From Chryseobacterium sp. JUb7 (lineage in GTDB: Bacteria; Bacteroidota; Bacteroidia; Flavobacteriales; Weeksellaceae), in the NCBI RefSeq assembly GCF_024806495.1, contig NZ_JANUFF010000014.1, positions 52,408 through 116,407 of the forward strand: a stretch of DNA of 64,000 nucleotides, read 5' to 3'. Within the stretch, counting starts at the first letter, position 1. The number at the start of each line of letters is the position of its first letter. The position numbers and the translations under genes were made by a program. Below are positions 53,529 through 61,580 of the stretch, piece after piece. The notes under the pieces were generated by a model. That model worked only from the letters and a program-made list of their open reading frames with translations, did not search any database and was not told the DNA's origin.

Positions 53529-54173
53529 ATGGTAACACAAAACCCTTCAAGAATATTCAAATCAGATTTTTCCGTTTGGAAGAAGCAGGATTCAGGTATT
53601 GTCAACGAAATTTTTTCAGAAGACAAAAGTTCAGTATTGAAAGCGGTTTCTGAAATTATCTTAGAAGAAAACGGAAGTTATCTTATCCATTATCGTGAAA
53701 ACAGCAGTATTCTGATCATTGTTTTGTACGGAGAACTTATGATCAATGATTTTGAAAAACCTATTTCAACAGAACAGGTTTTTACTTTACAGTCGAGTGA
53801 GAATAATACTCTATTTCTTAGAAATAATCTGCAGAATGAAAAAGCCGACTTTTTAATATTTGAATTAGAATGCGAAACTTTGAAAAACTCTTTTTCGATC
53901 GAAGATTTAGATATAAAAGAAAGAAATACGTTATTTAAAATCACGGAAAGGATAAAAGTTCCAAACTTTATAGGACTCTATGAAGGTCGAAAGGAAGAGG
54001 TATATTCATTATACAGACAAGGAAAATCAGTTTTCGGAATGGTCATCAACGGAGCTTTTGAATTTCAGAACCGATTGATGGAAACAAGAGATGCCATCGT
54101 TCTTACCGAAATCGAAACGTTGGAATTTGAAGCATTAAGTGAAGATGCACTCCTCCTGTTTCTGGTATTCTGA
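53529..54173 (+). CDS. Double-cupin-like protein of the dioxygenase cassette, copy B
   Basis: This 214-residue protein is the same length as copy A and shares VLYGELMINDF/VLYGKITTDCF, FIGLYEGRK and the C-terminal KSVFGMVINGAFEFQNRLME, then TRDAIVL and LEFEALSED. It looks like two tandem cupin halves, the second akin to the C-terminal domain of pirin/YhaK proteins, without an obvious metal triad. It is cytosolic. The gap before it (53388-53528) holds only repeat-like words. The next gene starts 11 bases after its stop. Confidence 0.77.
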   Translation: MVTQNPSRIFKSDFSVWKKQDSGIVNEIFSEDKSSVLKAVSEIILEENGSYLIHYRENSSILIIVLYGELMINDFEKPISTEQVFTLQSSENNTLFLRNNLQNEKADFLIFELECETLKNSFSIEDLDIKERNTLFKITERIKVPNFIGLYEGRKEEVYSLYRQGKSVFGMVINGAFEFQNRLMETRDAIVLTEIETLEFEALSEDALLLFLVF

Positions 54174-54184
54174 GAAAGCGCAAC

Positions 54185-54448
54185 GTGAAAAAAAATTATC
54201 CCAATCTGTTTCGAGGAGAAACTGTTTTACATATTCTTTTACACAAAAAATCAAGTGTAACAGTAGAGTTATTTAATGAAAATGAAACAAAAATCACGAC
54301 TATCCTTGAAAAGCAGGAATTAATCGAAGGTAGGCATGAAATAAAATTCAACGGAAATCAATTAAAACCAGGAGTTTTCAAAGCAAAAATCACCATTGAA
54401 AGTCCGGAAAAAATGCTCACTGAATATTGTAAGGTACAGATAAATTAA
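54185..54448 (+). CDS. Small Ig-like domain protein (FlgD-Ig-like), only in cassette B
   Basis: The 87-residue protein starts at a GTG 11 bases after the cupin gene. Its pattern SSVTVELFNENETKITTILE, then ELIEGRHEIKFNGNQLKPGV and FKAKITIES, matches the order of strands in FlgD-type Ig domains and T9SS-like C-terminal modules. It has no signal peptide. Cassette A has no counterpart, and its equivalent gap is empty. It may be a structural subunit. Confidence 0.65.
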   Translation: MKKNYPNLFRGETVLHILLHKKSSVTVELFNENETKITTILEKQELIEGRHEIKFNGNQLKPGVFKAKITIESPEKMLTEYCKVQIN

Positions 54449-54492
54449 TACTTTTTTAAGTGTTAGATATTCATATCATTTTTGTTTAGGAT

Positions 54493-54525
54493 CAGGGCGG
54501 CTGTTGAAAACTGCCCTGTTTTACT
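54493..54525 (+). terminator. Hairpin with short T run between the Ig-like gene and the 166-residue gene
   Basis: CAGGGCGG (54493-54500) pairs with CTGCCCTG (54511-54518), one G-T pair, followed by TTTTACTT. It ends the upstream transcript or attenuates the next gene, which begins 16 bases later with no clear promoter of its own. Confidence 0.6.
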
Positions 54526-54540
54526 TAAAATTTTTAAATT

Positions 54541-55041
54541 ATGAAAGCTAAGATCAAGCTGGCATTCCGGATTGTTATCGATCAAAATGCTACGTTGGCG
54601 TGGGACAAATATGTCTTTGATGATACCTATTTTGAATATAAAATTCAGCATCAGGTTTTTGATGATAAAGAAAATCCGGTAAAAAACTATTGGGAGCTGC
54701 TGGCAAAAAATGCTCATGCAGAAAGAATTCCTTTTTTGGTAAGTGCATCAGTAACTCATTATATCTCTCAGTTAAACGGAGAAATAAAAAGTCTTCCGGA
54801 TGTTTTAGGAAATACATTTTTCCCTGTGGAGAGCTTTAAGCTGGACCTCATCAGTTCAAATATAGAAGATCCGTCAAAGCATAAGATCGGGCTCACTTTT
54901 TTTACGCCTCAGCTAACTTTAGTTGACATTATTGATAACAAATATCTTTTAAGCAAAAATCTAAACTATGAAAATGGTCTTGAGACATTTATGTTTTCAT
55001 TTCATCCACAGGTGTCGATTGCTTATTATGATGGAATTTAA
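54541..55041 (+). CDS. Uncharacterised 166-residue protein of the dioxygenase cassette, copy B
   Basis: The protein starts MKAKIKLAFRIVIDQNATLA and aligns end to end with the copy A protein at 44236-44739. It is cytosolic by sequence, acidic at DDTYFEY and aromatic in the middle (NYWELL). The conserved core SLPDVLGNTFFP and FKLDLISSNI is strongly kept between copies, which argues for selection. No known domain is recognised. It is the last gene of cassette B, ahead of a strong terminator. Confidence 0.75.
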   Translation: MKAKIKLAFRIVIDQNATLAWDKYVFDDTYFEYKIQHQVFDDKENPVKNYWELLAKNAHAERIPFLVSASVTHYISQLNGEIKSLPDVLGNTFFPVESFKLDLISSNIEDPSKHKIGLTFFTPQLTLVDIIDNKYLLSKNLNYENGLETFMFSFHPQVSIAYYDGI

Positions 55042-55123
55042 TTTTTCTTAATTAAGAGCTGACTGTATTTATTGATAAACCCAAGCCACCATGTGGCCTA
55101 TTATAAGATGATTTTTTAAAGAG

Positions 55124-55156
55124 AATCGCCGCTGAAATTCAGCGGCGATTTATTTT
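55124..55156. terminator. Strong bidirectional terminator
   Basis: AATCGCCGCTGAA (55124-55136) pairs perfectly with TTCAGCGGCGATT (55138-55150), followed by TTATTTTT. It separates cassette B from the convergent LLM oxidoreductase. Confidence 0.9.
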
Positions 55157-56181
55157 TACAGATTCTGAATTTCTGGTTTTACTACTTTCCCAAACAATTC
55201 AATTGACTTCATCATCACTTCGTGTGAAGGATCTCCGACATCCATATGACCTATGAATCTTGTGATTCCAAAAATCTCTTTAAGATATGCAATCTTATCT
55301 ACTACTTCTTTCGGGCTTCCGATAAACAAAGCACCATCTTTAGCTCTTCCTCCTTCATACTGCATTTTTGTGTACGGCGCCCAACCTCTTGAAGATCCGA
55401 TTCTGTCCATCTGAGATTTGTAGTTATGAAAATACCCGTCAATTACTTCTGGATCATCACTTACAAATGTATGTGAATGAACGGCAATCTGCATTTTTGA
55501 CACATCATGACCTGCTTTCTGATATTCCTGTTTATAAAATTCAATTAAATTTTTAAACTGAACAGGCATTCCTCCGATAATAGCTACCACCAAAGGCATT
55601 CCTAATTGTGCCGCACTTAGAACCGACTGAGGAGTGCCTCCTACCGCTCTCCAGATTGATAATTTCCCATCGTTTTTCGCTCTTGGATAAACGGTTTGAT
55701 TTTGCATGGGTGCACGAAGTTTTCCTGACCATGAAACATTTTCTTCCGAATTTATTTTTAGTAATAATTCTAATTTCTCGTCAAAAAGCTCTTCATAATC
55801 ATTCAGGGAATATCCATATAAGGGAAATGACTCGATGAAACTTCCTCTGCCTACAAAAATCTCTGCACGACCATCAGAAATTAAATCCAGTGTTGAAAAA
55901 TCTTCGTATACTTTTACAGGCTCAGAGGAACTTAAAACCGTTACCCCACTGGCCAATTTTATATTTTTGGTGATACTTGCCGCAGCAGCCAACACCATTT
56001 CCGGTGATGAAACAGCATAATCAGGGCGGTGATGTTCTCCCATTGCAAAAACATCAATTCCCACCTCATCCATTAATTTTACCTGCTCAAGAATTTCGCG
56101 GATTTTAATTCCCGCATCTTTATATTTTCCGGTTGTCTGATCCAATGATAGATCGCCAAACATTCCTATTCCTAATTCCAT
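55156..56181 (-). CDS. LLM class flavin-dependent oxidoreductase
   Basis: The 341-residue protein is a luciferase-like monooxygenase. It starts MELGIGMFGDLSLDQTTG, then VGIDVFAMGEHHRPDYAVSS, the LASGVTVLSSSEPVKVYED block and GRAEIFVGRGSFIESFPLYG. This matches the Atu2307/SP_0267-like group of stand-alone, probably F420-independent, flavin oxidoreductases. It is cytosolic with no adjacent reductase partner. The substrate is unknown. Confidence 0.9.
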   Translation of the reverse strand: MELGIGMFGDLSLDQTTGKYKDAGIKIREILEQVKLMDEVGIDVFAMGEHHRPDYAVSSPEMVLAAAASITKNIKLASGVTVLSSSEPVKVYEDFSTLDLISDGRAEIFVGRGSFIESFPLYGYSLNDYEELFDEKLELLLKINSEENVSWSGKLRAPMQNQTVYPRAKNDGKLSIWRAVGGTPQSVLSAAQLGMPLVVAIIGGMPVQFKNLIEFYKQEYQKAGHDVSKMQIAVHSHTFVSDDPEVIDGYFHNYKSQMDRIGSSRGWAPYTKMQYEGGRAKDGALFIGSPKEVVDKIAYLKEIFGITRFIGHMDVGDPSHEVMMKSIELFGKVVKPEIQNL

Positions 56182-56258
56182 ATTGTTGATTTTAGATACG
56201 CAAAATTAGGGTAATAGAAACTCAGAAACATTGATCTTTGATAAGAATGGGTGTGCTA

Positions 56259-56284
56259 TTTCTTTTGTTTCGCAACAAAAGAAA
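56259..56284. repeat. Palindromic repeat (TTTCTTTTGTT type)
   Basis: TTTCTTTTGTT (56259-56269) and AACAAAAGAAA (56274-56284) face each other around TCGC. The word and the following AAACAAAAATTCAAGACTT recall a Bacteroidetes intergenic repeat. The 190-base gap around it has no gene. Confidence 0.4.
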
Positions 56285-56335
56285 CAAAAATTCAAGACTT
56301 AGCGCTTCAGTTTCCTATGTCGCGTTAGGTTATGA

Positions 56336-56366
56336 AACAAAAAATCCAGTCTATAAGACTGGATTT
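56336..56366 (-). terminator. Terminator of the DPP4-like peptidase
   Basis: On the minus strand AAATCCAGTCT pairs with AGACTGGATTT around a 3-base loop and is followed by a T6 run. Confidence 0.8.
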
Positions 56367-56373
56367 AGAGTAT

Positions 56374-58515
56374 TTATTTCTTTAAATTCTGATCAAAATA
56401 ATCTGTTATTTTCTGCATAAGGTGTACTCTGTCTTTTCCGATCACGTTGTGCGGGTGACCAGGATAAACGAAGTAATCTAATTGTACTCCATTATCAACG
56501 GCAGATTTGATAAATTTAACAGAATGTTGCCAAACAACCACGTCATCCTGTGCTCCGTGGATCATCAGAAGCTTCCCTTTAAGGTTCTGAACTTTATCCA
56601 ATAGATTGGCAGCAGCATACCCCTGAGGATTTTCCTGTGGAGTATCCATATATCTTTCACCATACATAATTTCGTACATTTTCCAGTCGATTACAGGACC
56701 TCCTGCAACACCTACTTTGAAAACATCAGGCTTACGAAGCATAAAACTTGTGGTCATAAATCCACCAAAGCTCCAACCGTGGATTCCCATTTTCTCTGAA
56801 TCCACATAAGGGAGTGACTGCAGATACTCTACCCCTTTCATCTGGTCATTCATTTCTGTTGTACCTAAGTTTCTGAAAACAGCCTGTTCGAATTTCATTC
56901 CTCTGTTGGCAGAACCTCTTCCGTCCATTGTAAAAATAATGTATCCGTTTTGAGCCATATATTCATACCAAAGATTTCCTGAAGCCGGGAATGTATTTGT
57001 AATCAGCTGAAGATGCGGCCCGTTGTATAAATACACAATAACCGGATACTTTTTATTCGGATCAAAATTCGTTGGAAGAATCATTTTCCCATATAAAATT
57101 GTTCCGTCATCAGCTTTTAGGTTAACACTTTTAATTTCGGGTCTCTGATAATTTTTTAAGGTATTTTCAGCTGTTAAAAGGTTATTTGTTTTTAAGGTAC
57201 TCGTATTGATAATGTTGGCAACTCTTGGCGTATTGGCATTGCTGTAAACATCATACAAATAATTTCCATCATTGCTTAAAACTCCTGTATGAACTCCTTC
57301 TGCATTATCCATTCGCTGCATTTTGAAGTTGGTCCAGTTGATTCTGTACAAATGTTTTTCCAAAGGTGTCTCTTTCGTAGAAGTGAAATAGATTTCCTTT
57401 TTCTTTTCGTTGAAACCTAAAATCTCAGTAACCAGCCAATCTCCTTTCGTGATCTGAGAAACCAGTCCTTTTTCCAGACTATAATGGAACAAATGATTGT
57501 ACCCGGTTCTCTGGCTTTGCCAAATAAAATCAGTGTTTGAATTCGGGAAGAATGTCAAAGGATGTTGTGGCTCAACATATTTGCTGTCTGTTTCTTCGAA
57601 TAATGTTTTTATTAAATTTCCTGTTGCTGCGTCATACTGATTCATTTTCATATGATTCTGACCTCTGTTCAGAACGCCTACAAAAACATATTTAGAATCA
57701 GGACTCCATGTGATCGCCGTTAAATACTGATCTTTTTCACCTTCAATATGTAAGAAAGTGGTCGATTGATTTTTAATATTAAACACGCCCAATGTAACAT
57801 GATGAGAAGCCTGACCTGCCATCGGATATTTGATGTTGTGGTTCACAGCTGGAGTTACCGACCAGTCAATAATCGGATAATCTGCCACCATCGTCTGATC
57901 CATTCTGTAGAAAGCTACACTTTCAGAATTAGGAGCCGGGAAAATTCCGGTATCAATACCAAATTCGTTTCGGTGAACATTGGCAGCGCCATTCAGAATA
58001 TTTTCATCTGAATCATTGGTTACAGCAATTGTTTTTCCATTTTTATTAACGAATAAATTATTCTTTACCGTAAATGCAAAAGTCTGATTATCTCCGAACA
58101 CCTTTATATTTGATGCATTTTCATCTACGGCAACAGAGCTTTTTGTTTTCCAGTCACTTCCTGATTTTTCAACCCATACCATTTTACCATTCGAATTGAA
58201 ATATCCGTGGGAATTGCTGATGAACTTAATTTGTGGAACTGCTTTGAATTTGTTATCCGTAAGATTTTTATTCAACTGAGTTAAAGATACCAATGTATCC
58301 TGTTTACTCGTCTTCAGATCAGTAATCAAATATCCGCCTTTTACAGCCTGAATATAGGATTTCCCATCATTAGACCATGAAAACTGAGAGATATTTTTAA
58401 CCGCTAAGTTTGTTCTTAAACCATTAACAGCCTCCGCCATCGTAAATTTTTGAGTCTGAGCAAATGCACTGCTACCCAAAACCAGCATCAATAAAGATAA
58501 TTTATATAATTTCAT
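56374..58515 (-). CDS. S9 family peptidase, dipeptidyl peptidase IV-like
   Basis: The 713-residue protein has a signal peptide (1-19, ending SSAFAQ). A beta-propeller domain (about 30-460) is followed by an alpha/beta hydrolase domain. Catalytic motifs are HGWSFGGFMTTSF (S582), HGAQDDVVVW (Asp) and YPGHPHNVIG (His). The GRGSANRGMKFE oxyanion region is also typical of DPP4. It cleaves X-Pro dipeptides in the periplasm and supports use of peptides. The length is normal. Confidence 0.95.
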   Translation of the reverse strand: MKLYKLSLLMLVLGSSAFAQTQKFTMAEAVNGLRTNLAVKNISQFSWSNDGKSYIQAVKGGYLITDLKTSKQDTLVSLTQLNKNLTDNKFKAVPQIKFISNSHGYFNSNGKMVWVEKSGSDWKTKSSVAVDENASNIKVFGDNQTFAFTVKNNLFVNKNGKTIAVTNDSDENILNGAANVHRNEFGIDTGIFPAPNSESVAFYRMDQTMVADYPIIDWSVTPAVNHNIKYPMAGQASHHVTLGVFNIKNQSTTFLHIEGEKDQYLTAITWSPDSKYVFVGVLNRGQNHMKMNQYDAATGNLIKTLFEETDSKYVEPQHPLTFFPNSNTDFIWQSQRTGYNHLFHYSLEKGLVSQITKGDWLVTEILGFNEKKKEIYFTSTKETPLEKHLYRINWTNFKMQRMDNAEGVHTGVLSNDGNYLYDVYSNANTPRVANIINTSTLKTNNLLTAENTLKNYQRPEIKSVNLKADDGTILYGKMILPTNFDPNKKYPVIVYLYNGPHLQLITNTFPASGNLWYEYMAQNGYIIFTMDGRGSANRGMKFEQAVFRNLGTTEMNDQMKGVEYLQSLPYVDSEKMGIHGWSFGGFMTTSFMLRKPDVFKVGVAGGPVIDWKMYEIMYGERYMDTPQENPQGYAAANLLDKVQNLKGKLLMIHGAQDDVVVWQHSVKFIKSAVDNGVQLDYFVYPGHPHNVIGKDRVHLMQKITDYFDQNLKK

Positions 58516-58769
58516 TGCATAAAATTGAATCCATCAAAAATAAGAAATAAAAATCATTCGTTAAGAAGTGTTAAATTAAAACATTTGTAAAGTCTTGTTG
58601 ATGCTCTGGTTGGGATTAATTCTTAACTTAATATAAAAGTTTGGTTGACTGTTTTTAGTTCATAGTTGCCAGATTTGATGCTGAATGTCAGCATAAACCT
58701 ACTTCATTGATTACAATGACTGTCGGTTTCAATTTTATCGAAATTAGCTCGTCAAAAAGAAAGGAAGTT

Positions 58770-58839
58770 GTAGGATGAAAGTTTTAAATGATCGTGGATA
58801 AGTTTTGAAAAATATCATAAAAATCATTTCTTATCCTAC
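58770..58839. other. Long imperfect inverted repeat before yceI
   Basis: GTAGGATGAAA (58770-58780) faces TTTCTTATCCTAC (58827-58839). The 390-base gap between the DPP4-like gene and yceI has no gene. Besides this dyad it holds only the yceI promoter. Confidence 0.3.
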
Positions 58840-58847
58840 GTCAATGA

Positions 58848-58875
58848 TTTGTACCTATCTCGTGATCTAAATTTG
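58848..58875 (+). promoter_or_regulatory. Promoter for yceI
   Basis: TTTG at 58848-58851, a 16-bp spacer and TAAATTTG at 58868-58875. The spacing is slightly short, and the start codon is 33 bases on. Confidence 0.55.
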
Positions 58876-58907
58876 CACTATAAATAACAATAAAAAAATA
58901 TATTACA

Positions 58908-59420
58908 ATGGCAACAAAATGGAACCTAGACCCAGCACACAGTGAAATTACTTTTAAAGTAAAACACATGATGATTTCTAATATCAAAGGAAACTTCACC
59001 AGTTTCAATGCTGAAATCGAAGCTGACGACGATTCTTTCGCAAATGCTAAAACTACAGCTACTATTCAGACGGATTCTATCTCTACGCACAATACAGACA
59101 GAGATAACCACTTGAAATCTGCAGAGTTTTTCAATGCTGAAGCTAATCCTACGATCACTTTCGATTCTCAGGCTCTGAACGGAAACGTAACAGGAAATTT
59201 AACCATCAACGGAATTACAAAACCTGTAAGTTTAGAAGTAGACTTCAACGGAATCAATGTTGACCCATGGGGAAATACAAAAGCAGGATTCTCTTTTGAA
59301 GGTAAAATCAACAGAAAAGATTTCGGACTAAACTGGAACGCTGCTCTTGAAGCGGGAGGTGTAATGGTAAGTGAAGAAGTAAAACTTGCCGGAGAATTAC
59401 AGTTCGTAAAACAAGCATAA
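58908..59420 (+). CDS. YceI family lipid-binding protein
   Basis: The 170-residue protein has the YceI lipocalin-like barrel with WNLDPAHSEITFKVKHMMIS, KSAEFFNAEANPTITF and FSFEGKINRKDFGLNWN, all typical. It has no signal peptide, so this member is cytosolic, unlike E. coli YceI. Family members bind isoprenoid chains such as polyprenyl quinones. A good terminator follows. Confidence 0.93.
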   Translation: MATKWNLDPAHSEITFKVKHMMISNIKGNFTSFNAEIEADDDSFANAKTTATIQTDSISTHNTDRDNHLKSAEFFNAEANPTITFDSQALNGNVTGNLTINGITKPVSLEVDFNGINVDPWGNTKAGFSFEGKINRKDFGLNWNAALEAGGVMVSEEVKLAGELQFVKQA

Positions 59421-59439
59421 GAATATAAGAACCAAGGTA

Positions 59440-59484
59440 AAAGAGCAAAGGAAAATGTTAAAATTACCTTTGCTCTTTTTTTAT
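59440..59484 (+). terminator. Terminator of yceI
   Basis: AAAGAGCAAAGG (59440-59451) pairs with CCTTTGCTCTTT (59467-59478), then a T run. Confidence 0.8.
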
Positions 59485-59500
59485 TTAACAATAATTAAAA

Positions 59501-60328
59501 ATGAACCTCAACGATCTACAAAACATCAGCGATAATTTTAGAAACACTCAAAGAATGCCGGTTTTATTTCTGGGACACGGCTCTCCGATGAATGCTATTG
59601 AAGAAAATCAGTTTGTTCAGGGATTCAGGCAGGCTGCAAAGGAAATTCCAAAGCCCAATGCCATTTTGTGTATTTCGGCTCACTGGTTTACCAACGGTAC
59701 GATGGTTACTGCAATGGATATGCCTAAAACAATACATGATTTCGGAGGTTTTCCCCAGGCTTTGTTTGATGTTCAGTATCCTGCTCCGGGAGATCCCGGA
59801 CTGGCAAGGGAAACGGCTGAACTTTTAGCTCCTGTTTTGGTAGAAGAGGATCATAACTGGGGTCTGGATCATGGAGCGTGGTCAGTCATCAAACATATGT
59901 ACCCTGAGGCTGATATTCCTGTGGTACAAATGAGCATTGATTATACAAAACCTCCTCAGTATCATTTTGATTTAGCCAAGAGACTGAATAAACTTCGCGA
60001 AAAGGGAATTCTAATCATCGGAAGCGGAAATATCGTTCATAATCTCAGATTAATAGACTGGAGAAATATCAACACCGTCGGAGTCGGCTGGGACTGGGCT
60101 ATTGAAGCTCGCGAAAAAACCAACAACTGGCTTTTGGATGGTAATTTCCAGCACATCATTGATTATCAAAAACAAGGAACCTCATTACAATATGCGATTC
60201 CTACTCCGGATCATTATCTGCCACTGATTTATTCACTAGGACTAAAAGACAAGGCCGAAGAACTTAGTTTGTTTAATGATGAATTGATTGGAGGATCCCT
60301 AAGCATGACGAGTGTGAGAATAGGATAA
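59501..60328 (+). CDS. ygiD: 4,5-DOPA dioxygenase extradiol (YgiD-like)
   Basis: The 275-residue protein is a LigB-family enzyme with VLFLGHGSPMNAIEEN, ILCISAHWFT, NWGLDHGAWSVIKHMYPEAD and ILIIGSGNIVHNL. The conserved histidines bind the metal as in YgiD and plant DOPA dioxygenases. It cleaves catechols such as L-DOPA in vitro; the natural substrate in bacteria is not settled. It is cytosolic. Confidence 0.92.
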   Translation: MNLNDLQNISDNFRNTQRMPVLFLGHGSPMNAIEENQFVQGFRQAAKEIPKPNAILCISAHWFTNGTMVTAMDMPKTIHDFGGFPQALFDVQYPAPGDPGLARETAELLAPVLVEEDHNWGLDHGAWSVIKHMYPEADIPVVQMSIDYTKPPQYHFDLAKRLNKLREKGILIIGSGNIVHNLRLIDWRNINTVGVGWDWAIEAREKTNNWLLDGNFQHIIDYQKQGTSLQYAIPTPDHYLPLIYSLGLKDKAEELSLFNDELIGGSLSMTSVRIG

Positions 60329-60374
60329 TGTAAAGTCTTTTTTTATCACTATAAATTTAGTAATATTGTTTACC

Positions 60375-61544
60375 ATGAAAAAAACGATATTACTTTTTTT
60401 ATTTTTATTTCCATTATATATTTCGTTCTCTCAAGTTATTAAAGGAAATATAATCAATGATGCTGAACAGCGCATTCCGAATGTAAATATTTATCTGGAC
60501 GGAACCAAAACAGGAACTGTTTCCAGAGAAGACGGAAGTTTCACGATGGAATTACCTGCCAACACTACCGGAAATCTTGTTTTTCAAAAAGAACATTACG
60601 AAACATTCAGTATTCATACTTCCCAGGTTATCAACAAAACACTAAAAGTTGTTTTAAATAAAACGAATGAAATCGAAGAAATAGAGATCATTCCTTACAC
60701 CGAAGAAGCCTATAAAAATTTTATCACTTATTTCCTTGATAATTTTATCGGTTACGACCGTGAAAATGTGAAAATCAAAAACCAGCGCTCTTTAAAATTT
60801 GCTTACGATAAAAAGAATCAGACCTTAAAAGTAAAAGCTCCCAAAACATTATTAATAGAAAATAAAAATCTGGGCTATGAGATCGAGTATAACCTCATCA
60901 CTTTTTCTGCAGATTTCGGAGCTAAAATGGTCAATTATACAGGAACAAGTTTTTTCAAGGAAACGAAGAGCAGTCCAAAAATAAAACTTAACCGCATGAA
61001 TGCTTATGACGGAAGTTTACTCCATTTTTTCCGAAGTATTTATAACAATAAAATTTCCGAAGCTCCGTTTATAGTCAATCATATTGTTAAAATTCCAAAC
61101 CCGAAGTATCCAACCGACGAGGAATTAAAAACGCTTAAAAACTTCATAGAGATTGCAAAATCTACGGGAATGCGCAATGCTCCGGATGATATTCTTGATA
61201 TTTCACAAAGAAAAAACAGTCAGAAACCTTATGCACTGGCTATTACAAAAACCCTGATTCCCGATTCTGACTATGTAAAAAGAAGTGATGGGAAAATTCT
61301 TTTCAGCTTTAAAGATATGCTTCAGGTGAACTATCAGAAATATTATTATGAACTGAAAGGAAAAGAGTTTCTAAAAACCAAAAATCCGGTTTTACTGTCA
61401 TCTTTTCTACATCCTGAAGGTGAAACTTTTGAAGTTTCAAAAGACGGAAACATCACAACTCCGGATTTACTGATCACAGAAGGAGATTTTTCAAAAAATA
61501 AGATCGAAAATATGCTTCCTCTGGATTATCAGCTGGGAGATTAA
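60375..61544 (+). CDS. CarboxypepD-regulatory-like domain protein
   Basis: The 389-residue protein has a signal peptide (1-20, ending YISFSQ). A carboxypeptidase-regulatory-like beta domain (about 22-100) reads VIKGNIINDAEQRIPNVNIY, GTVSREDGSFTMELP and LKVVLNKTNEIEEIEI. The rest (about 105-389) is a beta-rich region seen behind such domains in many Flavobacteriia proteins. There is no TonB-dependent barrel. It is probably periplasmic or outer-membrane associated. The ATG at 60375 is used; a TTG lies three codons before. Confidence 0.83.
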   Translation: MKKTILLFLFLFPLYISFSQVIKGNIINDAEQRIPNVNIYLDGTKTGTVSREDGSFTMELPANTTGNLVFQKEHYETFSIHTSQVINKTLKVVLNKTNEIEEIEIIPYTEEAYKNFITYFLDNFIGYDRENVKIKNQRSLKFAYDKKNQTLKVKAPKTLLIENKNLGYEIEYNLITFSADFGAKMVNYTGTSFFKETKSSPKIKLNRMNAYDGSLLHFFRSIYNNKISEAPFIVNHIVKIPNPKYPTDEELKTLKNFIEIAKSTGMRNAPDDILDISQRKNSQKPYALAITKTLIPDSDYVKRSDGKILFSFKDMLQVNYQKYYYELKGKEFLKTKNPVLLSSFLHPEGETFEVSKDGNITTPDLLITEGDFSKNKIENMLPLDYQLGD

Positions 61545-61580
61545 TTCTGTAATGCCTCCGTCTTTATTAATTAAAATTAT

